Source of the DNA: Sphingobacterium bovistauri
GTDB taxonomy: Bacteria; Bacteroidota; Bacteroidia; Sphingobacteriales; Sphingobacteriaceae
DNA: 64,000 bases
NCBI RefSeq assembly: GCF_020295405.1
Contig: NZ_JADEYP010000006.1
Location: 1 to 64,000 of the forward strand
Direction: 5' to 3'
Of this stretch, positions 8,761 to 17,309 are shown in pieces; positions within the stretch are counted from its first letter, which is position 1, and each line of letters starts with the position of its first letter. The position numbers and the translations under genes are program-made. Under the pieces are notes generated by a model. That model was not told where the DNA came from, made no database searches, and saw nothing but the letters and a program-made list of their open reading frames with translations.

Positions 8761-10565
8761 TCTACAATCTCTTTTAGTAATCCGTCAGTTTCACTTTCTA
8801 ACTGTAAAATATCTGAAGCAATATCATCCAATGACCTTAGTGGCTCATACTGATAAAAATATTTACTAAAGGGGATTTCATATCCTACTTTCATTTTGGT
8901 TTTGTCATACCAAGCATCAGGTGCAAACGGTAATACCTCCTTTTTGAAATATTCGGGAATGCTATCTTTCATGGGAACATTTTCAATATCTCTTAAACTA
9001 CTGTCACTACGCGATTTACCTTTACTATCGATTATTTTTTCTCCATTTTCATCTTTCTCTGGTTGATGCACCGTTATTTGGAAAAATCCAAAGTCTTCAT
9101 TGTCAAAAATTTTACTATACTCGTTTTCCTCAAATGAAAAATACATTTCCTGAATTGTCTGAATATGCTCAGGGTTAAACTGTACTCGTTTATCTCCCAA
9201 ATTTTTTCGCATTCTTTGATAAAACTCTTCTGACGAAGCATTAATCAACTGTACCTTACCTTTTCTATGTGCTTCTTTTACATTTGTCAATAACCAGATA
9301 TAGGTGGTAATACCAGTATTGTAAAACATGTCATTTGGTAACTGAATAATGCATTCCAAGAGATCATTTTCCAGTATGTATTGACGAATACCGCTTTCGC
9401 TACTACCTGCATCTCCTGTAAACAATGCTGAACCATTATGAACGGAAGCAATACGGCTACCACCGTCTTTCGGGTCTTTCATTTTAGAAAGCATATGCAG
9501 CATAAACATCAACTGTCCATCATTACTTCTTGAAGTCAAACATGTTTCTTCCAATTCGCCTTTGAAGTTTTTGATAGGCAGATTGAATCGTTTATCAACG
9601 ATGCTTATTTTCTTTGCTGTTCCTACGTTTAAGTTTTCTATATCTTGTTTCCAAGTAGTCCCATACGGAGGGTTAGTCAGCATGAAATTAAATTTCAAAT
9701 CGGGATCAAATCCGTATTCGCTCAGTGTAGATCCAAACTTTATTTTGTCAGGGTCTTCATTTTTCAGCAACATATCCGATTTACAGGTGGCGTACATTTC
9801 TCCTGTATTTTCTTGACCGTATAAATGAAAAGTTGCTTTTGATTTTATTTCTCCTTCGGGATTGGTTGCAAATAATTTTGACTGTGTCAACATCGCTCCC
9901 GAACCTGCGCAAGGATCATACACTAAAAAAGTGCCTTGTTGAATCTTGTCTTTTACAGGAAGATACACCAGATGCGTCATCAGTTCTATGATTTCCCTAG
10001 GTGTAAAGTGACGACCTGCCGCAGCATTTGTTTTCTCGTTGAATCTGCGAATTAAATCCTCAAACATATAGCCCATTGCCATAGGTGATATTTTATCTGG
10101 ACTTAATTCTACTTTTGGATTACAAAACTTCTCAATTAAGGAGAAGGTAATGCCTGTACTTTCAAATGTTTCTAATTGATTTCTAAATTTGAATTTGCTA
10201 ATAATGTCTTGTACATTTTCAGAAAAACCATTCAGGTAATCTAAAAAATTGGCATCAATATTTTTAGGATCTGCCAACAGTTTTTTCATCGTAAACTGAG
10301 AGGTATTATAAAATGCCAAGCCTGTACCATGCTGTTCGCTTGTTAACAATCCCGATAAATTATCTATTTTATCTCTAAACGCTTCGTGGGTTTTTAACAC
10401 TTTATCTTTTGTTGCTTCCAATGCTAAATCCAAACGTCTCAGAACCGTCATCGGAAGTATTACATCTTGGTATTGATTTTCTAAAAATTTATTAATCAAT
10501 ACATCGTCTGCAACAGTCCAAATAAAGTTGATGATCGGTTGAAGGGTTTGTGTATTTAAACTCAT
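8757..10565 (-). CDS. hsdM: Type I restriction-modification adenine methyltransferase, M subunit
   Basis: 602 residues. It transfers methyl from S-adenosylmethionine to N6 of adenine in the target set by HsdS, protecting host DNA. An HsdM N-terminal helical domain (IINFIWTVADDVL, residues 11-23) is followed by the methylase core with FTPREIIELM (187-196), SAM-binding motif I DPCAGSG (217-223) and catalytic NPPY (298-301). The C-terminus is somewhat longer than in E. coli HsdM. It is the first gene of the minus-strand operon. No convincing TAnnTTTG promoter was found directly upstream, although the 410 bp before it are free of genes. Confidence 0.95.
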   Translation of the reverse strand: MSLNTQTLQPIINFIWTVADDVLINKFLENQYQDVILPMTVLRRLDLALEATKDKVLKTHEAFRDKIDNLSGLLTSEQHGTGLAFYNTSQFTMKKLLADPKNIDANFLDYLNGFSENVQDIISKFKFRNQLETFESTGITFSLIEKFCNPKVELSPDKISPMAMGYMFEDLIRRFNEKTNAAAGRHFTPREIIELMTHLVYLPVKDKIQQGTFLVYDPCAGSGAMLTQSKLFATNPEGEIKSKATFHLYGQENTGEMYATCKSDMLLKNEDPDKIKFGSTLSEYGFDPDLKFNFMLTNPPYGTTWKQDIENLNVGTAKKISIVDKRFNLPIKNFKGELEETCLTSRSNDGQLMFMLHMLSKMKDPKDGGSRIASVHNGSALFTGDAGSSESGIRQYILENDLLECIIQLPNDMFYNTGITTYIWLLTNVKEAHRKGKVQLINASSEEFYQRMRKNLGDKRVQFNPEHIQTIQEMYFSFEENEYSKIFDNEDFGFFQITVHQPEKDENGEKIIDSKGKSRSDSSLRDIENVPMKDSIPEYFKKEVLPFAPDAWYDKTKMKVGYEIPFSKYFYQYEPLRSLDDIASDILQLESETDGLLKEIVE

Positions 10566-10949
10566 ATCTTATTGTTTCTATTCTGTCTATTTTTTATACG
10601 TTCTTTGAGATTGTAAAAATACTTACACCTTTTTAAAACCTATATGTTATATTCATTACTTAGTTAATCTTAAACGTTTTAGTTTTGGTATTAATGAAAA
10701 ATCTTATGATTTCGTATTAATTGAAGAACTAATCTCTTCCAAAATCAATACAAGGGAAATTTTTGTAATCCGCAAAAGCTATTCTAAAATAGCAAATTTA
10801 ACCAATTAAATCAGCCAACCAATCCGCAAAATCAATTATTATCAATAATTCATAAGATTAGTAACATTAATGGAGTAGACATTAACTTTATCCAACTTAA
10901 CAATATTAAAATTTTAATGGAAATTGTCCGAAATATGTCCGAAAATAGA
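10566..10949. other. Gene-free stretch between hsdM and tRNA-Pro
   Basis: About 380 very AT-rich bases with stop codons in all frames and no recognisable gene. It must contain the hsdM promoter, which I could not pin down. Two GTCCGAAA-type words (at about 10925 and 10937) occur close to the tRNA 3' end. If the left part of the window is an island integrated at tRNA-Pro, this is where its inner att-side sequence lies. No integrase remnant could be read in any frame. Confidence 0.5.
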
Positions 10950-10951
10950 AA

Positions 10952-10974
10952 AAGCCACTGAAATTCAGTGGCTT
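10952..10974 (-). terminator. Terminator of tRNA-Pro
   Basis: A 9-bp perfect stem (AAGCCACTG / CAGTGGCTT) with loop AAATT lies directly after the tRNA 3' end. It is flanked by A-runs on the + strand, which give a T-run for minus-strand transcripts. Confidence 0.8.
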
Positions 10975-10977
10975 TTG

Positions 10978-11051
10978 TCGGGGTGGCAGGATTCGAACCT
11001 ACGACCTCCACATCCCAAATGTGGCGCGATACCGGGCTACGCTACACCCCG
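10978..11051 (-). tRNA. tRNA-Pro (TGG)
   Basis: A complete cloverleaf on the minus strand: acceptor stem CGGGGTG / CACCCCG with discriminator A, anticodon stem CCACA / TGTGG with loop TTTGGGA (anticodon TGG), and T-arm containing GGTTCGAATCC. The CCA end is not encoded. Its 3' half faces the accessory region at lower coordinates, the usual orientation for an island integrated into a tRNA gene. Confidence 0.95.
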
Positions 11052-11080
11052 AAAAGGTATCACCTTTGTTGATTGTGATG

Positions 11081-11111
11081 CAAATATACAGCGATTTATT
11101 AACATGTCAAG
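11081..11111 (-). promoter_or_regulatory. Promoter of tRNA-Pro
   Basis: On the minus strand TATATTTG (11081-11088) matches the Bacteroidota -7 element TAnnTTTG. A CTTG lies 19 bp upstream at the -33 position. The spacing to the tRNA 5' end is about 30 nt. Confidence 0.6.
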
Positions 11112-11233
11112 ACTTTTTTCACTTTTATGGATTAACAAGCTGATTTATTGCAACATATTTTTCCGACGACATCTCTTTTGTATATTTAGAAAAATAGTCT
11201 ATCATGATGTTAGGAAAAATAATATAAATTCTC

Positions 11234-11270
11234 TACCTTTGCACTCACCTTAGAAGTGAGGTGGTTTTTT
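11234..11270 (+). promoter_or_regulatory. rplS promoter with adjoining hairpin
   Basis: TACCTTTG at 11234-11241 fits the -7 consensus. Directly after it comes an imperfect stem-loop (CAC-TCAC at 11242-11248 pairing with GTGA-g-GTG at 11256-11263) and a T6 run (11265-11270). The hairpin begins at or before the expected start site, so whether it acts as an attenuator or only marks the initial transcribed region cannot be decided by reading. The leader to rplS is about 110 nt. Confidence 0.5.
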
Positions 11271-11358
11271 ATAAAAACATTTTTAAAATTAAAATAAAAG
11301 CTGTAATATTGCATTCCGATTTTTACAGGATATAAATCGTTTATAATTACTCGAAATC

Positions 11359-11712
11359 ATGGATTTAGTAAAATTTGTAGAAGAACAAGCGGTCGTAAGA
11401 AATGAAATTCCCGCTTTCAAAGCAGGAGATACCATCAGCGTGCATTATAAAATTCGCGAAGGAAACAAAGAGCGTGTTCAGGTGTACCAAGGTGTAGTGA
11501 TCCAATTAAACAGCGAGGGTACTAACGCTACTTTTACTGTTCGTAAAATCTCTAACGGTATAGGTGTTGAGCGTATTTTCCCTATAAATTCTCCAAACAT
11601 TGAAAAAATTGACGTAAACAGTGTAGGTAAAGTTCGTCGCGCTAAATTATTTTATTTACGTGGTCTTACTGGTAAAGCTGCTCGTATCAAATCTAAACGT
11701 ATTGCAAAATAG
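11359..11712 (+). CDS. rplS: 50S ribosomal protein L19
   Basis: 117 residues, the normal size. L19 sits at the 30S-50S interface of the ribosome. The family pattern is clear: [24 protein letters not shown] near the N-terminus (positions 19-42, split here only for identification), [10 protein letters not shown] in the middle, and [18 protein letters not shown] at the C-terminus. It stands alone here rather than in the rpsP-rimM-trmD-rplS operon seen in many bacteria, and has its own promoter and terminator. Confidence 0.97.
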   Translation: MDLVKFVEEQAVVRNEIPAFKAGDTISVHYKIREGNKERVQVYQGVVIQLNSEGTNATFTVRKISNGIGVERIFPINSPNIEKIDVNSVGKVRRAKLFYLRGLTGKAARIKSKRIAK

Positions 11713-11744
11713 TTTTAGACGTATACAAGACGTTATCAAAGCAT

Positions 11745-11777
11745 AAAAAAGGATGTAACATTGTTACATCCTTTTTT
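11745..11777. terminator. Bidirectional terminator between rplS and the aldo/keto reductase
   Basis: A 10-bp stem (GGATGTAACA, 11751-11760; TGTTACATCC, 11762-11771) is flanked by A6 and T6 runs, so it can terminate both convergent genes. Confidence 0.85.
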
Positions 11778-11780
11778 ATT

Positions 11781-12767
11781 TTATCTTAACAAGGGAGGTT
11801 TCGTTCCCATAATCTCATCAATACGCATTAACACCTCTGGAGTCAATAACGGAAGCACATCTAATGCTTTTAGATTTTCATTCAATTGACTTTCTTTAGT
11901 TGCCCCTAAAATAGCTGTTGTTACATTAGGATTGCTAACGCACCAAGCTATAGACAATGTTGACAAGCTGACCCCTAACTCATCAGCAACATTGGCCAAA
12001 TTAATTACTTTAGAAATTTTATCATCCACTAGAGCTGCGTCTTTCAACCATTCATATCCTTCTAAAGACATCCTTGATCCTTCTGGAATACCATTATTAT
12101 ATTTCCCACTCAATAGGCCTGAAGCTAATGGCGACCATATTGTAGCCCCCATTCCAACATTCCTAAAAATAGATAAAAACTCAGACTCCATTTTGCGTCT
12201 ATTAAAGAGATTATATTCTGGTTGCTCAACCGCTGGGCCTTCCAAGCCTAATTCTTTTGCTACCATATGTGCTTCCAAGATTTCAGCAGCAGACCATTCG
12301 CTTGTTCCCCAATATAATATTTTCCCCTGCTGAATGAGAGTATTCATGGTACGCACAACCTCCTCCATTGGCACATTTGGATCCGAACGATGACAATAAT
12401 ACAAATCCAAATAATCAGTTTGCATACGCGTCAATGCTTCATGACAAGCTTCCATTAAATGCTTACGACTCAAGCCATGCTGATTCGGTTTCTTATCCTC
12501 TCCTTTCCAACCAAAAAAAGCTTTACTTGACAAAGCATATGAGGTACGGTCCCAACTCTTTCCTTTCAATACACGCCCCATCATTTCTTCCGACTTTCCT
12601 GCGGAATACACCTCTGCATTATCAAAAAAATTGACCCCCGCATCATAAGCAATAGACATTAAACGATCATTATCCTGATCGTCAGTTTGACGTGCAAAAG
12701 TAACCCAAGAGCCGAAAGATAACACACTCAATTGGAGCCCTGACTTACCCATTCTTCTATATTCCAT
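11781..12767 (-). CDS. Aldo/keto reductase (potassium-channel beta-subunit/YghZ type)
   Basis: 328 residues. It is a cytoplasmic NADPH-dependent oxidoreductase of the AKR superfamily, reducing aldehydes or ketones; the physiological substrate cannot be read from sequence. The catalytic tetrad is visible: D in FFDNAEVY, Y in EVYSAGKSE, K in LSSKAFFGW and H in LYYCHRSDP. The C-terminal cofactor-binding motif is AILGATKESQLNENL. The opening MEYRRMGKSGLQLSVLSFGSW and the EQPEYNLFNR motif match the Kv-beta-like subgroup. It is a single gene between rplS (convergent) and pyrG (divergent). Confidence 0.88.
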   Translation of the reverse strand: MEYRRMGKSGLQLSVLSFGSWVTFARQTDDQDNDRLMSIAYDAGVNFFDNAEVYSAGKSEEMMGRVLKGKSWDRTSYALSSKAFFGWKGEDKKPNQHGLSRKHLMEACHEALTRMQTDYLDLYYCHRSDPNVPMEEVVRTMNTLIQQGKILYWGTSEWSAAEILEAHMVAKELGLEGPAVEQPEYNLFNRRKMESEFLSIFRNVGMGATIWSPLASGLLSGKYNNGIPEGSRMSLEGYEWLKDAALVDDKISKVINLANVADELGVSLSTLSIAWCVSNPNVTTAILGATKESQLNENLKALDVLPLLTPEVLMRIDEIMGTKPPLLR

Positions 12768-12891
12768 AGTTCGTTTTTTTAATAAAAATATAATAAAACA
12801 GTAGCTTCAACAAATAGAATTATGATATTATTACACTATGAAAGAAATTTTCAACAAGTCATTAAAATTTCCCTAATATCGAAAAAAATGC

Positions 12892-12899
12892 TACCTTTG
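12892..12899 (+). promoter_or_regulatory. pyrG promoter -7 element
   Basis: TACCTTTG matches TAnnTTTG. It lies about 72 nt upstream of the chosen pyrG start, leaving a leader of roughly 65 nt. No pyrimidine attenuator of the C-run type is obvious in that leader. Confidence 0.6.
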
Positions 12900-12970
12900 T
12901 ATCCCGTACATAAGGCTGATGTAATGGAGTAAAAATCCAACATCTAGAGTTGAAAAATTCCATAATTGCT

Positions 12971-14587
12971 ATGACTAAATATATTTTTGTTACGGGCGGC
13001 GTAACCTCGTCGTTAGGGAAAGGCATTATTGCTGCCTCTCTTGCCAAGCTTCTACAGGCACGTGGCTTTAAAGTTACCATTCAAAAGTTTGATCCATACA
13101 TTAACATTGATCCAGGAACCCTGAATCCATATGAGCATGGAGAGTGTTACGTAACGGAAGACGGTGCAGAAACAGATCTAGACTTAGGACACTATGAGCG
13201 CTTTTTGAATGTTCCTACTTCACAAGCAAACAATGTAACAACAGGTCGTATCTACAAACACGTAATCGAACAAGAACGTGAAGGTGCTTATTTAGGTAAA
13301 ACTGTTCAAGTTGTACCTCATATCACTGATGAAATCAAACGCCGTATGCAACTTTTGGGGCAGACTGGTGAATACGATATCATTATTACTGAATTAGGTG
13401 GTACAGTTGGTGATATCGAATCCTTACCTTTCGTTGAAGCTGTGCGTCAATTACGTTGGGAATTAGGTAATAATGATTCACTAGTTATACACTTGACATT
13501 AGTTCCTTATTTAGCTGCTGCTGGTGAATTGAAAACAAAACCGACACAACACTCTGTAAAAACTTTATTAGAATATGGCGTACAACCTGATATTTTAGTT
13601 TGTCGTACAGAACACAATCTGAACCAAGACATTCGTAAAAAATTAGCGTTATTCTGTAATGTAAACATCAATGCGGTAATCGAGTCAATCGATGCCTCGA
13701 CAATATATGATGTTCCATTATTGATGTTGAAAGAGCAATTGGACAAAACAGTATTAACAAAATTAAAACTGTCTACTAAAAATGAACCTAATTTAGAAAA
13801 TTGGAAAGCATTCTTAGGTCGTCTGAAGAACCCAACTGAAGAAATCAACATCGCTTTAGTAGGTAAATATGTTGAATTACCAGATGCGTATAAATCCATC
13901 ACAGAAGGATTTATTCATGCTGGTGCTGCTAATGAAACCAAGGTAAAAGTAAAATATATTGCAGCCGAAAGTATAACCGATGAGAATGTTGCCGAAAAAC
14001 TTAAAAACATTGACGGAGTATTAGTAGCCCCAGGATTTGGAGAAAGAGGTTTGGAAGGTAAACTTTCAACGATCAAATATGTTCGTGAGAACAAAGTTCC
14101 ATTCTTCGGAATCTGTTTGGGTATGCAATGTTCGGTTATTGAGTTTGGTCGTAACGTACTTGGCTTAAAAGATGCCAATTCATTCGAAATGAATGAAAAT
14201 ACACCTCACCCAGTTATCAACTTGATGGAAGAACAAAAAACCATCAAAAATATGGGCGGTACGATGCGCCTAGGTGCTTACGATTGTGAAATCAAAAAAG
14301 GCACAAAAGCTTTTGCTATTTATGGAAAAACTAAGATTTCGGAACGTCACCGTCATCGTTATGAGTTTAACAACGATTATTTAGCACAATACGAAAAAGC
14401 TGGTATGATTGCTTCAGGTATCAACCCAGATACAGGATTAGTTGAAATCGTAGAGTTAAAAGACCACCCTTTCTTCGTGGCTGGACAATTTCATCCAGAA
14501 TTAAAGTCAACAGTAGCAAATCCTCACCCACTTTTTGTTAGCTTTGTAGCCGCTGCATTAGCAAATAAAAAAGTATTAAAGAAATAA
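12971..14587 (+). CDS. pyrG: CTP synthase
   Basis: 538 residues from the start at 12971. It makes CTP from UTP, ATP and glutamine, the last step of pyrimidine nucleotide synthesis. The N-terminal synthetase domain begins [18 protein letters not shown] with the P-loop. The C-terminal class I glutamine amidotransferase has the nucleophile C382 ([11 protein letters not shown]) and the H/E pair in QFHPELKS. An upstream in-frame ATG at 12950 would add seven residues, but the family starts at [10 protein letters not shown], so the later ATG is preferred. yidC follows after 21 nt with no terminator, so the two are probably co-transcribed. Confidence 0.96.
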   Translation: MTKYIFVTGGVTSSLGKGIIAASLAKLLQARGFKVTIQKFDPYINIDPGTLNPYEHGECYVTEDGAETDLDLGHYERFLNVPTSQANNVTTGRIYKHVIEQEREGAYLGKTVQVVPHITDEIKRRMQLLGQTGEYDIIITELGGTVGDIESLPFVEAVRQLRWELGNNDSLVIHLTLVPYLAAAGELKTKPTQHSVKTLLEYGVQPDILVCRTEHNLNQDIRKKLALFCNVNINAVIESIDASTIYDVPLLMLKEQLDKTVLTKLKLSTKNEPNLENWKAFLGRLKNPTEEINIALVGKYVELPDAYKSITEGFIHAGAANETKVKVKYIAAESITDENVAEKLKNIDGVLVAPGFGERGLEGKLSTIKYVRENKVPFFGICLGMQCSVIEFGRNVLGLKDANSFEMNENTPHPVINLMEEQKTIKNMGGTMRLGAYDCEIKKGTKAFAIYGKTKISERHRHRYEFNNDYLAQYEKAGMIASGINPDTGLVEIVELKDHPFFVAGQFHPELKSTVANPHPLFVSFVAAALANKKVLKK

Positions 14588-14608
14588 TTTTTCACCAAAA
14601 TAATATAA

Positions 14609-16408
14609 ATGGATAGAAATAACATTATTGGATTAGTATTAATCTTCCTTATCGTCGGAGCTTCATTCTATTTGATAAAACCTAGCGAAGCTGAAATCAA
14701 ATTAGAACAAGCTAGACAAGATTCAACAGCCGCTGCGAAAGACGGTAGTGTTGTTAATAAGGATACTATCAATAAACTAGTACAACTTGACTCAGCAGCT
14801 GCATTAGCTAAACCATTTGGTGCTGCACAACTAGCGCAAGAAGAAATAGTAACACTAGAAAACAGTATTCTTAGAATTGACTTAACATCAAAGGGAGCAA
14901 AAGTTAAGAATGTATTATTAAAAGGCGAAACTAATTTTGACGGATCTGCCCTTAATATAATTGAAGGTGAAAACAACAAATTTGGTTTCTTATTCAAAGC
15001 TGCTGGCGAAAATATCAACACCAATGATTTAGTATTCTCAGTAGTAAATAAAACGGCTAATTCCGCTACACTTCGTCTTAATTATAAAAACAACCAATAT
15101 TTAGAGTATATCTATACACTAACTGACAGTCATAATTTAGCACTCAATGTAAATGCAGTAGGAATCCAAAAATTAGTTGATATACAACAAAAATCGTTGA
15201 TTTTAGATTGGGAAACTACCTTATTACAAAAAGAACAAAACATCAATTCAGAACGAGAAAAATCATCTATCTTCTTTAAAGATAGTGAAGGTGATATTGA
15301 TCACCTTTCTGAAACAAGTGATGATGAAGAAAAAATTGAAGGCACGAAGCTGGACTGGATCGCATTCAAACAACATTTCTTTTCTTCAATCCTATCATCA
15401 AAACAACAATTTGAAAATACTAATCTTGTTACAAGATTAGCTACACAAGATGGTGTAGTTAAAACTTTCAAAGCGACTGCTGAACTAGCTTTCAATGCGC
15501 AGGCTAACAATCACTATGAATTCAATTATTTCTTTGGTCCTAACAAATACAATACATTAAAAGCAGAAGGTAAATCTTATGATAAACTGATCAATATGGG
15601 CTGGGGTCCGATTGGTTGGATCAATAGATTCTTGACTGTTCCATTGTTTGATTGGTTAGATGGTTATGCGTTGAGCTATGGTATCGTTATTCTGATTTTA
15701 ACATTATTGTTGAAAGGTGCGATGTTCCCATTGACACGTAAATCGTATTTGTCTATGGCAAAAATGCGTGTACTGAAACCCCAATTAGATACTATCAAAG
15801 AAAAAGTAGGTGATGACAATCCGATGTTGTTGCAACAAGAGCAGATGAAATTATACAAGCAAGCTGGTGTAAATCCACTTGGAGGTTGTTTGCCATTGTT
15901 ATTACAAATGCCATTTACCTTAGCGTTCTTCTTCTTCTTCCCGAATTTATATGAACTAAGAGGTGAAAGCTTCCTTTGGATGAAAGATTTATCAACGTAT
16001 GACACTTTCATTTCATTCAGCCCTATAATGGGTATAGGTCATATTTCATTGATGTGTGTGTTGATGACATTGGTTACATTATTGACAACTTGGTATAATA
16101 ACGTGACATCAGGAGCTACATCAGGTATGGCTAGCCAAATGAAATACATTGGTTACATCATGCCGTTATTATTCTTCTTCATGTTGAATAGCTTCCCTTC
16201 AGGATTGAACTATTACTACTTCTTAGGTGCTGTATTCACATTCTTGACACAATTCATCATCCGTCAATCAATTGACGATGACAAGATCTTAGCAAAATTG
16301 GAAGAGAATAAGAAAAATCCTAAAGTGCAGAAGAAATCATCTTTCCAAGCAAAAATGGAAGAAATGATGAGACAGCAACAAGCTGCACAACACAATAAAA
16401 ACAAATAA
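14609..16408 (+). CDS. yidC: Membrane protein insertase YidC
   Basis: 599 residues. YidC inserts and folds inner-membrane proteins, alone or with SecYEG. There is an N-terminal membrane anchor (residues about 6-23), then a large periplasmic beta-domain (about 60-340). The conserved Oxa1/YidC core of five membrane helices starts near DWLDGYALSYGIVILILTLL and includes the cytoplasmic hairpin FPLTRKSYLSMAKM and the GGCLPLLLQMPF segment. The C-terminus is basic and Gln-rich (EMMRQQQAAQHNKNK), as expected for ribosome contact. It is probably expressed from the pyrG promoter. Confidence 0.96.
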   Translation: MDRNNIIGLVLIFLIVGASFYLIKPSEAEIKLEQARQDSTAAAKDGSVVNKDTINKLVQLDSAAALAKPFGAAQLAQEEIVTLENSILRIDLTSKGAKVKNVLLKGETNFDGSALNIIEGENNKFGFLFKAAGENINTNDLVFSVVNKTANSATLRLNYKNNQYLEYIYTLTDSHNLALNVNAVGIQKLVDIQQKSLILDWETTLLQKEQNINSEREKSSIFFKDSEGDIDHLSETSDDEEKIEGTKLDWIAFKQHFFSSILSSKQQFENTNLVTRLATQDGVVKTFKATAELAFNAQANNHYEFNYFFGPNKYNTLKAEGKSYDKLINMGWGPIGWINRFLTVPLFDWLDGYALSYGIVILILTLLLKGAMFPLTRKSYLSMAKMRVLKPQLDTIKEKVGDDNPMLLQQEQMKLYKQAGVNPLGGCLPLLLQMPFTLAFFFFFPNLYELRGESFLWMKDLSTYDTFISFSPIMGIGHISLMCVLMTLVTLLTTWYNNVTSGATSGMASQMKYIGYIMPLLFFFMLNSFPSGLNYYYFLGAVFTFLTQFIIRQSIDDDKILAKLEENKKNPKVQKKSSFQAKMEEMMRQQQAAQHNKNK

Positions 16409-16430
16409 TCTCTATCGAGATCCAAGCATA

Positions 16431-16469
16431 AAAAAATCCCGATTAGTCAATGACTAATCGGGATTTTTT
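16431..16469. terminator. Bidirectional terminator between yidC and the response regulator
   Basis: A perfect 19-bp inverted repeat (16431-16449 and 16451-16469; core ATCCCGATTAGTCA) with A6/T6 outer ends and a single unpaired base at the dyad. Confidence 0.92.
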
Positions 16470-16515
16470 ATGCTGCTTTATTAAGAATTACTTTAATATC
16501 TAACGCACAATTGAG

Positions 16516-17205
16516 TTATTGCAAATCAAATTTATAACCTACTCCTTTCACTGTAGAAACATACGTTTCGCCAATCTTTTCACGTAATTTACGAATATGC
16601 ACATCGATCGTACGATTGGTAACCACAACAGAATCTTCCCAAATAGCTTTTAAGATTTGTTCACGTGTATACACTTTATTCGGCTTAGAAGCTAATAGAT
16701 ACAACAATTCAAATTCTTTACGCGCTAAAATGATTTTATCTTCACCACGATAAACGATGAATTCATCCCGATCAATTATCAAATCTGAAATAGTAACCTT
16801 ATCCGATGGAGCTTCAATGATATCTTGACTCGTTCTACGCAATATAGCATTAATACGAGACATCAAAGCTCTTGGCTTTATCGGTTTGGCAATGTAATCA
16901 TCGGCTCCCACGTGGAACCCCGCGATTTCAGAATACTCTTCACTACGTGCAGTCAGGAAAATCATAAATGTATGTTTGAATTCGGGCATAGCACGCATCA
17001 AACGACAAGCTTCAATACCATCCATCACAGGCATCATGACATCTAGAATTATTAAATCCGGATTTACTTCTTTGGCTTTCTCTATAGCAAGTCTTCCATT
17101 GGTAGCGGTGTATACCTGATACCCCTCTCGTGTTAAATTGTAGGAAATGAGATCTAGAATATCTTGCTCATCATCTACCACAAGTATTTTTTGCTTGGCG
17201 TTCAT
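16516..17205 (-). CDS. OmpR/PhoB-family response regulator
   Basis: 229 residues. The receiver domain has the acidic pocket (DDE, 11-13), phospho-acceptor D55 in LIILDVMMPVMDG, and the conserved lysine in YIAKPIKPRAL. The C-terminal winged-helix DNA-binding domain carries the usual LTLEF-like element as ARKEFELLYLLASKP, and ends RTIDVHIRKLREKIG and TVKGVGYKF. No sensor kinase is adjacent, so it is an orphan here; similar stand-alone regulators in Bacteroidota are often paired with a kinase encoded elsewhere. The signal and target genes are unknown. Confidence 0.9.
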   Translation of the reverse strand: MNAKQKILVVDDEQDILDLISYNLTREGYQVYTATNGRLAIEKAKEVNPDLIILDVMMPVMDGIEACRLMRAMPEFKHTFMIFLTARSEEYSEIAGFHVGADDYIAKPIKPRALMSRINAILRRTSQDIIEAPSDKVTISDLIIDRDEFIVYRGEDKIILARKEFELLYLLASKPNKVYTREQILKAIWEDSVVVTNRTIDVHIRKLREKIGETYVSTVKGVGYKFDLQ

Positions 17206-17260
17206 AGCTTGTTTTTTTGCTAAAATATGTACTTTATGGTAAAATAAAGTTAATCAAATA

Positions 17261-17304
17261 TTATGAAATTGTTAAGCCGTAAAATAGACTTAACAATTTC
17301 ATAA
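17261..17304 (-). terminator. 16-bp perfect inverted repeat between the TlpA-like gene and the response regulator
   Basis: Arms TTATGAAATTGTTAAG (17261-17276) and CTTAACAATTTCATAA (17289-17304) with a 12-nt loop start 5 bases past the stop of the lipoprotein gene. It is most simply that gene's terminator, although the T-run is poor. Because it also lies about 55 bp upstream of the response-regulator start, it could alternatively be an operator. Confidence 0.55.
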
Positions 17305-17309
17305 ATATA

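Noticed and set aside
10924-11253. A 109-codon open frame on the + strand
   Set aside because: It runs antisense through the complete tRNA-Pro and its terminator.
12950-12970. Upstream ATG for pyrG
   Set aside because: It adds seven residues not found in the family, which begins [10 protein letters not shown].
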